Below, piece by piece: positions 1 through 4,799 of a DNA stretch of 9,229 bases. The stretch covers positions 1 to 9,229 of the forward strand of contig JBKECI010000095.1 in assembly GCA_047974405.1 (NCBI GenBank), given 5' to 3'. A model generated the notes under the pieces. It saw nothing but the letters and a program-made list of their open reading frames with translations. It did no database searches and was not told the DNA's origin. Position 1 is the stretch's first letter; every line of letters begins with the position of its first letter. The position numbers and the translations under genes are program-made. The DNA comes from UPXZ01 sp047974405 (lineage in GTDB: Bacteria > Bacteroidota > Bacteroidia > Bacteroidales > Paludibacteraceae).

Positions 1-121
1 CTGCCAAGTCCAGTGTATGGACAAAGGCGTCAATCAAACGGACATCGTTGTCGGGCGAAATGAGTTGCTCGTAGGCAAAAAACTGAATTTGGTTTCTGTC
101 GAATCCTTGTATGAATTTCAT
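1..121 (-). CDS. Transposase N-terminus, IS1182 family-like (partial, runs off the window)
   Basis: Forty codons are visible, starting at the ATG at 121-119 on the minus strand. The peptide opens MKFIQGFDRNQ and continues with SPDNDVRLIDAFVHTL. This matches the usual start of IS1182-type transposases (the DUF772 N-terminal region), which typically read K-F-I-Q-G-x-x-R-N-Q and then D-N-x-V-R-L-I-D-x-F-V. The DDE catalytic core would lie beyond the left edge. A possible promoter sits 25 bases upstream. The enzyme would cut and join DNA to move its own element. The family call rests on remembered N-terminal motifs only. It could belong to a neighbouring DDE family, but a transposase is very likely. 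Whether the copy is intact cannot be seen here. Confidence 0.8.
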   Translation of the reverse strand, partial: MKFIQGFDRNQIQFFAYEQLISPDNDVRLIDAFVHTLDLA

Positions 122-145
122 ATCTCTGACTGTTTGTTTATGGCT

Positions 146-177
146 CTAAGTTACCAAAAAACAACGGGATATGCAAG
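146..177 (-). promoter_or_regulatory. Possible transposase promoter
   Basis: On the minus strand a CTTG (177-174) and a TAACTTAG (153-146) are separated by 20 bases. This fits the Bacteroidetes -33 TTTG / -7 TAnnTTTG pattern with one mismatch in each box. It lies between the IS end and the transposase ATG, as expected for an element carrying its own promoter. Confidence 0.35.
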
Positions 178-204
178 TTTTAAGGGGATAAATATTGGGA
201 AAAT

Positions 205-531
205 TTAAAAATAATTACAAGGTGGGTTTTTAGACAGTTTGCCGCCTCCCGTCATAGCACTATATTGATTGACCCATCCCGGAGTTACATTGTCTTTTTT
301 GGATGAGCAAGAAAAGCCGGACCATGTATCCCAAGTAGCATTATAACTGTTATTAAACGTAATCCCTTGCGACACAAATTTACCCGATCCGTCCGATCCG
401 TTCCAGATACTATCGATCAAAGTTACATTTTCAAAATCGACTGTAGTCGTTTTGGTTATAGGGTCTGACTCGCAAGAGGCTGTAACCAATACCAACGCCA
501 CAAAAAATGGCAGTAAAAATAGATGCTTCAT
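205..531 (-). pseudogene. DUF4465-type surface lipoprotein, truncated by an insertion sequence
   Basis: The reading frame starts at ATG 531-529, preceded by AGGAAAA. A longer in-frame start at 567 would put 12 extra residues before the signal sequence and is unlikely. The protein begins with a lipoprotein signal peptide: MKHLFLL, a hydrophobic stretch, then VTASC with the lipidated cysteine around residue 20. ESD follows the cysteine, an acidic pattern that in Bacteroidetes often directs export to the cell surface. After that come a D-F-E-N motif, WNGSDGSGKFVSQGITFNN, WDTWSGF and NQYSAMTGGG, all in the order typical of DUF4465 domains. Such domains usually need about 200 residues. Here homology ends at TGGG, and the last dozen codons plus the TAA stop come from IS sequence, so more than half the domain is missing. 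The cobalamin riboswitch upstream on the same strand suggests a role in B12 capture next to a BtuB-type receptor. From memory, some DUF4465-type lipoproteins of gut Bacteroidetes bind B12, but I cannot confirm that here. The rest of the gene may lie beyond the IS. Confidence 0.75.
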
Positions 532-610
532 TTTTCCTAAATTATTTAATTGATGAATAAAATACAACTAAAACAATAACCTTTTAATACAATGTAAATT
601 TGAGGACAAA

Positions 611-633
611 CAGACAGATACAGTATCTATCTG
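611..633 (-). repeat. Near-perfect palindrome in the leader of the lipoprotein gene
   Basis: The two arms, 611-621 and 623-633, are complementary over 11 positions with one T:G wobble as minus-strand RNA, around a single central base. As RNA this folds to a 10-bp stem with a CUG triloop. It lies about 80 bases upstream of the lipoprotein ATG and downstream of the riboswitch. No good U-tract follows on either strand, so it is either part of the riboswitch expression platform or a protein-binding site. Confidence 0.5.
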
Positions 634-680
634 AAAATAATAAAAAATACAAGCAATGATTATTTTATGCAGTATGTATT

Positions 681-709
681 TTTTTGCCTTTGGTCCCCGA
701 AAGCAAAAA
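681..709 (-). other. Hairpin just downstream of the cobalamin riboswitch core
   Basis: TTTTTGC (681-687) pairs with GCAAAAA (703-709), extended by TTT/AAA after a one-base bulge, around a G/C-rich loop that reads CGGGGACC on the minus strand. It begins 13 bases after the 3' side of riboswitch stem P1. This is where a P13-type hairpin (kissing-loop partner of L5) or an expression platform is usually found. No U-tract follows, so it is not a simple terminator. Confidence 0.4.
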
Positions 710-721
710 TAAAAAAGTAGC

Positions 722-895
722 ATTGGCAGGTCTTCTGACTTACTCCTGTGCCTGAACGCCTTCCCATCTTTACAAAAGATAGTGGCAAAGTGTGTTGTTC
801 GGCACATTGCTATAGAGCTTACAGCAGCGGGTACTGTTTCGGATTTTCACCGAATTCCCTTTTATCGACTTCCCGAACCGAAAGCCGATACCAAT
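722..895 (-). promoter_or_regulatory. Cobalamin (vitamin B12) riboswitch
   Basis: Read on the minus strand, the hallmarks appear in the right order. P1 5' side AUUGG (895-891) is followed by a P2 hairpin with arms UAUCG/CGAUA. Then come AAAAGGGAA, the UUCGG-UGAAAAU-CCGAA hairpin, CCCGCUGCUGUAAG (831-818), GCCACU (786-781) and GGGAAGGC (765-758). The end is AGUCAGAAGACCUGCC (740-725), whose following AAU closes P1 with the 5' side. A consensus -7 box 8 bases upstream would start transcription almost exactly at P1. The riboswitch should lower expression of the downstream gene when adenosylcobalamin or a relative is abundant. That gene is now the truncated lipoprotein about 190 bases downstream. 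The RNA itself shows no sign of decay. Confidence 0.93.
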
Positions 896-902
896 TATGG
901 CA

Positions 903-910
903 CAAAGATA
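903..910 (-). promoter_or_regulatory. -7 box of the riboswitch transcript
   Basis: TATCTTTG on the minus strand (910-903) is a perfect match to the Bacteroidetes -7 consensus TAnnTTTG. It predicts a start near 896, at the first base pairs of riboswitch P1. The -33 box is not clear. Confidence 0.6.
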
Positions 911-917
911 ATAATAT

Positions 918-950
918 CTTGCAATTTTTTGGTTATTTTTTGTATTTTTG
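918..950 (+). promoter_or_regulatory. Promoter of the SAM methyltransferase gene
   Basis: CTTG (918-921) and TATTTTTG (943-950) are spaced 21 bases apart and fit the Bacteroidetes -33/-7 pattern. The predicted start near 957 gives an untranslated leader of only about 16 bases. This promoter diverges from the riboswitch promoter, with the two -7 boxes about 32 bases apart. Confidence 0.5.
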
Positions 951-972
951 AAAAGTTTTTGTCCTATCAGTC

Positions 973-2145
973 ATGAATCAAAACACTAAAAATTTTATTG
1001 ACCGCCACGTTCACGATGATATTTATACGCTTGCATTAAAAGCACAATCATATCATGATGTGGACATTACACTAGCAATCCGGCAAATCGAAGGAAAGCA
1101 AAAGACGGAACGTAAGGTGCCTGTTTTTTACCGTTGTACCGAATTGCTCTTTCCTCCCAAACTATCGCTTGAGCAATCTTCGTCGGAGGTAACCTCCCGA
1201 TACAAATCGACTTTGTGTAGCGGCAACAAACTGGTAGATTTGACGGGCGGTTTCGGTATCGATTGTTTTTTTATGTCTGAAAAATTCAAAAATATCGTTT
1301 ATATCGAAAAAGAGAAAGAATTGTGCAAATTAGCAAAACACAATTTTAAGGTACTAGGAAGAGACTGCATTGAGGTGGTAAATGAAACTGCGGAAAGATT
1401 TTTGGAGACCGATTTTGATGCAGACTGGATATTTATAGATCCTGCCAGACGAAAATCGGACGGGACAAAGGCAGTTCTCTTATCGGATTGCGAACCAAAC
1501 ATAGCATTATTGCAAAAGAAACTTTTAATAAAAGCAGAAAATGTTTTGATAAAGCTCTCGCCAATGTTTGATTTGGTACAGCTACAGCGCGAACTACATT
1601 CTATAAAAACGATACACATTGTTGCCATAGAAAATGAATGTAAAGAGATTTTAGTTGTTCTCAAGCGAAACTATAATGAGAATATTAAAATAAAAGCCAT
1701 ACACTTTCTTAAAAACAAAAATCCGGAATGGCTGGAATTTGATAATGAAAACGAAAAGGCTTTGAATATCGATTGCACCAAAGATGTGGAAAAATACCTG
1801 TACGAGCCCAATTGCGCTATTCTAAAGTCGGGAGCTTTCAAAACAATATCCCACAAATACAACTTACACAAACTACACACAAACAGTCACTTGTACACAT
1901 CAGAAAAATTATTGCCCGAATTTCAAGGGCGTATTTTTGAAGTGAAGAATGTAATCGACTATAAAAAATCAAACCTAAAAAAGATGGATATACCCAAGGC
2001 AAATCTCACAACCCGAAATTTTCCTCTGACAGTTGCCGAGCTACGCAAAAAACTCAACATAAACGAAGGAGGCGATGATTATATTTTTGCAACAACTCTA
2101 TCAAATAACAATTTGGTACTGATTAACTGCAAGAAATTGAAATGA
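973..2145 (+). CDS. SAM-dependent methyltransferase, THUMP-like / PG_1098 type
   Basis: The 390-residue protein has a class I methyltransferase fold in its first half. DLTGGFGID (89-97) is the SAM-binding motif I, YIEKE (110-114) supplies the acidic residue that holds the ribose, and FIDPARR (154-160) is the motif IV catalytic loop. An N-terminal helical region comes first. The C-terminal part contains YEPNCAILKSGAFK (277-290) and a stretch from about 320 to the end. It matches the ferredoxin-like and THUMP-like domains of the Bacteroidetes family typified by Porphyromonas gingivalis PG_1098. The DPAR motif and THUMP-like tail suggest RNA as substrate, but the exact target is, as far as I know, not established. 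The chosen ATG has no clear Shine-Dalgarno sequence, normal for this phylum, and the length is complete. The gene appears monocistronic: it has its own promoter, and the pyrB promoter begins 15 bases after its TGA stop. Confidence 0.85.
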   Translation: MNQNTKNFIDRHVHDDIYTLALKAQSYHDVDITLAIRQIEGKQKTERKVPVFYRCTELLFPPKLSLEQSSSEVTSRYKSTLCSGNKLVDLTGGFGIDCFFMSEKFKNIVYIEKEKELCKLAKHNFKVLGRDCIEVVNETAERFLETDFDADWIFIDPARRKSDGTKAVLLSDCEPNIALLQKKLLIKAENVLIKLSPMFDLVQLQRELHSIKTIHIVAIENECKEILVVLKRNYNENIKIKAIHFLKNKNPEWLEFDNENEKALNIDCTKDVEKYLYEPNCAILKSGAFKTISHKYNLHKLHTNSHLYTSEKLLPEFQGRIFEVKNVIDYKKSNLKKMDIPKANLTTRNFPLTVAELRKKLNINEGGDDYIFATTLSNNNLVLINCKKLK

Positions 2146-2159
2146 ATCATCCAAATTGT

Positions 2160-2190
2160 ATTGAATATTTTTGAAAAAACTCTATCTTTG
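2160..2190 (+). promoter_or_regulatory. Promoter of the pyrB transcript
   Basis: ATTG (2160-2163) and a perfect -7 box TATCTTTG (2183-2190) are spaced 19 bases apart. This is the best promoter match in the window. Transcription would start near 2197, leaving a leader of about 200 bases before pyrB. Confidence 0.65.
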
Positions 2191-2201
2191 CAATAAGAAA
2201 T

Positions 2202-2303
2202 ATGGCAAGAATAAAAAATCAATATTATCTCCCAACAAGATATTTGCAGCAAACAAGTTGCAACTCATATTTATCAAAGAAACAGACCAATATTTTCGAA
2301 TGA
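2202..2303 (+). CDS. Possible 33-residue leader peptide of the pyrB attenuator
   Basis: An ATG at 2202, about five bases after the predicted transcription start, opens a 33-codon frame. It starts MARIKNQYYLPTRY, ends QTNIFE and stops with TGA at 2301-2303. The stop lies at the loop of the terminator hairpin (2286-2313), so a ribosome finishing this frame would cover the 5' arm of the hairpin. The peptide holds four tyrosines and no recognisable domain. In the enterobacterial pyrBI operon a translated leader peptide controls an intrinsic terminator in the same position. The similarity in arrangement is what suggests function, since the peptides do not look alike. It has no Shine-Dalgarno sequence and would be almost leaderless. 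A chance frame is a real alternative. Confidence 0.35.
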   Translation: MARIKNQYYLPTRYLQQTSCNSYLSKKQTNIFE

Positions 2304-2320
2304 AAGTATTGGTTTTTTTT
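2286..2320 (+). terminator. Intrinsic terminator in the pyrB leader (probable attenuator)
   Basis: A 12-bp stem with one U-G wobble joins 2286-2297 to 2302-2313 around a GAAU tetraloop. Seven T residues follow (2314-2320), then A and five more T. It lies about 90 bases downstream of the pyrB promoter and 84 bases upstream of the pyrB ATG. It would therefore stop pyrB transcription in its leader unless opened. It could also be the terminator of the methyltransferase gene if pyrB uses a promoter further right, but I see only a weak one there (TAAGTTGG at 2328-2335). Confidence 0.85.
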
Positions 2321-2403
2321 ATTTTTATAAGTTGGTCTCCATACTGTGTATAAAACAAATTGAATATAGGAAAACAAAATAATAATAATACCGCTTGATA
2401 GTT

Positions 2404-3312
2404 ATGAAAAATCGAAGCCTTGTATCCATCAACGACTACAGTAAAGAAGACATATTGGATATTCTTCGTACTGCAGCCGTATTTGAGTCTGCACCCAATC
2501 AAAAAACATTGGATGGCAAAGTGATAGCAACGCTTTTTTTTGAACCTTCTACACGTACACGGTTAAGTTTTGAAACCGCCGTAAGCCGCTTGGGAGGGAG
2601 AATCATCGGATTTTCGGATGCTGCCACCAGCAGCTCGGTAAAAGGCGAAACCTTGCATGATACCATTATGATGGTAGCCAATTATGCCGATGCCATCGTT
2701 ATGCGACATCCGTTGGAGGGAGCCGCCAGATACGCTTCGGAAATTTCTCCAGTCCCCATAATCAATGCCGGAGATGGCTCCAACCAACATCCATCGCAAA
2801 CATTGCTTGATTTGTACTCAATCATAAAAACCCAAGAGACTCTCGAAAATTTAAATATCTGTATGGTGGGCGATCTCAAATACGGAAGAACTGTTCATTC
2901 TCTGTTGATAGCAATGTCACATTTTAAACCTACATTCAAATTTATAGCTCCAGACGAGCTGAAAATGCCTGACGAATACAAAGTATATTGCAAAAAAAAC
3001 AATATCTCTTACACCGAAGAGTCGGAATTTGTTGGAAACTTTGACGATGCAGATATTTTGTATATGACCCGCGTACAAAAAGAAAGATTTCTCGACTTGA
3101 TGGAGTACGAGCGGGTAAAAAATATCTATACTTTGAAAAATGATATGCTCAACAACTCGAAGGCAAACCTCCGCATACTGCATCCCCTCCCTCGCGTAAA
3201 TGAAATATCGCAAGATGTGGACAACAATCCCAAAGCCTATTACTTTCAGCAAGCCCAAAACGGACTGTATGTGCGGCAAGCAATTATGAGTAAAGTACTT
3301 AAAAATATTTGA
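2404..3312 (+). CDS. pyrB: Aspartate carbamoyltransferase, catalytic chain
   Basis: This enzyme joins carbamoyl phosphate and aspartate to form N-carbamoyl-aspartate, the committed step of pyrimidine synthesis in the cytoplasm. The 302-residue chain is full length for the family. FEPSTRTRLSFE (46-57) carries the carbamoyl phosphate-binding STRTR, and SVKGE (78-82) is the loop whose lysine reaches into the neighbouring active site. NQHP (127-130) has the catalytic histidine, DLKYGRTVHS (157-166) and TRVQKER (222-228) follow, and HPLPRVNEI (260-268) binds substrate. The ATG at 2404 fits family starts. A TTG nine bases upstream is in frame but would add only three unneeded residues. The chain is of the E. 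coli class that assembles with PyrI, whose gene follows after 244 bases. Expression is probably set by the leader terminator upstream. Confidence 0.97.
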   Translation: MKNRSLVSINDYSKEDILDILRTAAVFESAPNQKTLDGKVIATLFFEPSTRTRLSFETAVSRLGGRIIGFSDAATSSSVKGETLHDTIMMVANYADAIVMRHPLEGAARYASEISPVPIINAGDGSNQHPSQTLLDLYSIIKTQETLENLNICMVGDLKYGRTVHSLLIAMSHFKPTFKFIAPDELKMPDEYKVYCKKNNISYTEESEFVGNFDDADILYMTRVQKERFLDLMEYERVKNIYTLKNDMLNNSKANLRILHPLPRVNEISQDVDNNPKAYYFQQAQNGLYVRQAIMSKVLKNI

Positions 3313-3385
3313 TCTGAAAAAATAGTTAAACGGCATATCCTGCAAGGCGATATCTCAACTATCAATTTTCAATCAAAAAAAAAGT

Positions 3386-3460
3386 AAACTGTGTGATAAA
3401 CAGAATTGGACTACGAACCCAAAAAAAGACCGAGTTCTTTGCTCCAATTCAGTTTTTATA
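3386..3460 (+). terminator. Long inverted repeat with U-tract between pyrB and pyrI
   Basis: GAATTGGA (3403-3410) pairs perfectly with TCCAATTC (3443-3450). Inside this, GAAC (3415-3418) pairs with GTTC (3434-3437), and outside it AAACT (3386-3390) can pair with AGTTT (3451-3455) across a 12-base bulge. TTTTTAT follows at once. It could be a weak intrinsic terminator or attenuator that lowers pyrI and flavin reductase transcription relative to pyrB, or an RNA processing site. The rest of the 244-base gap shows no gene. Confidence 0.4.
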
Positions 3461-3467
3461 ACCATAT

Positions 3468-3489
3468 GTGCAAAAGTAAAGAATTGCAC
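3468..3489. repeat. Inverted repeat GTGCAA-N10-TTGCAC before pyrI
   Basis: Perfect 6-base arms at 3468-3473 and 3484-3489 flank a 10-base A-rich spacer, 68 bases before the pyrI ATG. A 10-base palindrome TTGAATTCAA (3497-3506) and a small CTTC/GAAG hairpin (3507-3519) follow. These may be regulator sites or RNA stems. I see no clear promoter boxes here. Confidence 0.3.
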
Positions 3490-3556
3490 TTCCTATTTGA
3501 ATTCAACTTCAAAATGAAGATAAAAAAATAATTCGAAAAAATAAATAGCCAGTTTT

Positions 3557-4012
3557 ATGGAAAAAAAACTAAAGGTAGCAGCACTTCGGAGCGGAACCGT
3601 AATTGATCATATTCCTTCAGATAAGCTTTTTAAAGTAGTACAGATACTTCATTTGGACACTTGCGACAATCAGATTACCTTAGCCAATAATCTGGAAAGT
3701 AAAAAAATAAGTTCAAAAGGACTAATAAAAATTGCCGATCGGGCTTTGGAAGAATACGAAACCAATAAAATAGCATTGATAGCGCCCGATGCCAAAATAA
3801 ACATTATCCGCGAATATGAAGTGGTAGAAAAACGCCCGTTAAAACTTCCGGATAATATTTACGAAATAGTGCAATGCCCCAACCCAGCCTGCATAACTAA
3901 TCATCAACCTGTCAAAACTCGATTTTATCTACTGCGCGAAGAGGACGAGAAATTACTCAAATGCCATTATTGCGAAAAAGAAGTCAAATTGGAAAATGTA
4001 AAAATCAAATAA
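3557..4012 (+). CDS. pyrI: Aspartate carbamoyltransferase, regulatory chain
   Basis: PyrI is the nucleotide-binding chain that gives aspartate carbamoyltransferase its feedback control: in the E. coli enzyme CTP inhibits and ATP activates. The 151-residue protein has both expected domains. The allosteric domain contains LKVAALRSGTVIDHIP (5-20) and the LASNNL-like stretch TLANNLESKK (41-50). The C-terminal zinc domain has four cysteines at 107, 112, 136 and 139, in the C-x4-C and C-x2-C spacing of the E. coli protein. These bind the zinc that holds the contact to PyrB. The gene reads in the same direction as pyrB but is separated by 244 bases of inverted repeats, an unusually wide gap for partner subunits. 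It is tightly joined to the next gene. Confidence 0.97.
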   Translation: MEKKLKVAALRSGTVIDHIPSDKLFKVVQILHLDTCDNQITLANNLESKKISSKGLIKIADRALEEYETNKIALIAPDAKINIIREYEVVEKRPLKLPDNIYEIVQCPNPACITNHQPVKTRFYLLREEDEKLLKCHYCEKEVKLENVKIK

Positions 4013-4663
4013 ATGGACAAACAAAAGACAACCAATAATCCCCCTAAACCGGCAACATCAAAATCATCTTACTTTTACAAAAAGGATTTGGACAAAACGC
4101 ATATTTCTTGGAAACCTGGTACAATGATATATCCGCTCCCTGCCGTGATGGTATCATGCGGTAGTACAGAAGAGGAGTACAACATCATTACCGTCAGTTG
4201 GGTTGGTACCGTGTGTTCCAATCCTCCCATGTGCTATATATCTGTACGTCCCGAAAGGCATTCGTATAAGATACTGAAAAAAAATATGGAGTTTGTTATC
4301 AATCTTACCAATGAAAATTTGGCAAAAGCCACTGACTGGTGCGGCGTAAAAAGCGGAAAAGACTTCAATAAATTTAAAGAGATGAACCTCACCCCCGTAA
4401 AAGCTGAAACAGTCAATGCCCCCATCATCAAAGAATCGCCACTCTGCATCGAATGTAAAGTGAAGAGCATTGTGCCACTTGGCTCACACGATATGTTTAT
4501 AGCCGAAGTAGTAAATGTACAAGCCGACACCGAATACATTGACAGCCAAACAGATAAATTTGACATGGCTCAAGCCAAACTTATCGCCTACTCTCACGGA
4601 CATTATTACAAGTTGGGAGACGAAATAGGACGCTTTGGGTGGACAGTCAGAAAAAAAAGATAG
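4013..4663 (+). CDS. Flavin reductase-like FMN-binding protein
   Basis: The 216-residue protein matches the flavin reductase-like domain (split-barrel FMN-binding fold, PF01613 type). WKPGTMIYPLPAVMVSCG (33-50), NIITVSWVGTVCSNPPMCYISVRPERHSY (57-85) and FVINLTNENLAKATDWCG (94-111) form the flavin-binding core. GSHDMFIAEVV and AYSHGHYYKLG follow near the end. Such proteins use NAD(P)H to reduce FMN or FAD, or act as flavoprotein oxidoreductases. The physiological substrate cannot be read from the sequence. The ATG directly follows the pyrI TAA with no spacer, so translation is probably coupled. This start adds about 32 polar residues, rich in K, T and P, before the conserved WKPGTM. As I recall, many Bacteroidales relatives begin much closer to that motif, so the tail is either an oddity or a sign that an internal start is used. 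No functional link to pyrimidine synthesis is evident. Confidence 0.88.
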   Translation: MDKQKTTNNPPKPATSKSSYFYKKDLDKTHISWKPGTMIYPLPAVMVSCGSTEEEYNIITVSWVGTVCSNPPMCYISVRPERHSYKILKKNMEFVINLTNENLAKATDWCGVKSGKDFNKFKEMNLTPVKAETVNAPIIKESPLCIECKVKSIVPLGSHDMFIAEVVNVQADTEYIDSQTDKFDMAQAKLIAYSHGHYYKLGDEIGRFGWTVRKKR

Positions 4664-4708
4664 CTCGTGCGTATTTCGTTTTGTTGTGCTTTCTATCTCG
4701 ACATTACA

Positions 4709-4731
4709 TTTATATGAATTTTTCATATAAA
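4709..4731. repeat. Perfect 10-bp palindrome upstream of the phosphate transporter
   Basis: TTTATATGAA (4709-4718) and TTCATATAAA (4722-4731) flank a TTT spacer. It lies 45 bases after the flavin reductase stop and about 10 bases before the likely -33 region of the transporter promoter. No U-tract follows on either strand, so an operator-like site seems as likely as a terminator. Confidence 0.5.
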
Positions 4732-4741
4732 AGCAAGAACA

Positions 4742-4774
4742 TTTACAGTTGTAAAAAATCTATTACTATTTTTG
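4742..4774 (+). promoter_or_regulatory. Promoter of the phosphate transporter gene
   Basis: TATTTTTG (4767-4774) matches the -7 consensus TAnnTTTG, with a weak TTTA (4742-4745) 21 bases upstream. The predicted start near 4781 leaves about 20 untranslated bases before the ATG at 4800. Confidence 0.5.
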
Positions 4775-4799
4775 CAATTCAAATCAACCTACGTTTTTA

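Larger units (their letters stand above)
1..240 (-). mobile_element. One end of an IS1182-like insertion sequence
   Basis: This is the upstream end of an insertion sequence whose transposase reads leftwards out of the window. The inner part (1-121) codes for the transposase N-terminus, and about 120 bases of non-coding end lie between its ATG and the interrupted lipoprotein gene. On the minus strand lipoprotein homology stops at the glycine run encoded just right of 240. The sequence then becomes AAACTGTCTAAAAACCC, which looks like an IS end, so I place the junction near 236-241. The matching terminal inverted repeat and the target duplication would lie outside the window, so the exact boundary is an inference. 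Confidence 0.65.

Noticed and set aside
17..208. Plus-strand frame of 63 codons at the left edge
   Set aside because: It is antisense to the transposase start, whose minus-strand translation matches the IS1182-type N-terminus.
568..807. Minus-strand frame of 79 codons starting inside the riboswitch
   Set aside because: Its start lies within the riboswitch core and the translation shows no family features. This stretch is leader RNA.
748..976. Plus-strand open frames of 64-67 codons over the riboswitch
   Set aside because: They overlap the conserved cobalamin riboswitch on the opposite strand, contain no recognisable protein motifs, and are explained by the RNA.
2171..2353. A 60-codon TTG-started frame through the pyrB leader
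   Set aside because: It starts upstream of the predicted transcript start and codes straight through the terminator U-tract, giving only low-complexity hydrophobic residues. The ATG frame at 2202 is the better leader-peptide candidate.
2395..2403. TTG start for pyrB three codons upstream
   Set aside because: The ATG at 2404 gives the normal family N-terminus, and the three extra residues are not conserved as far as I know.
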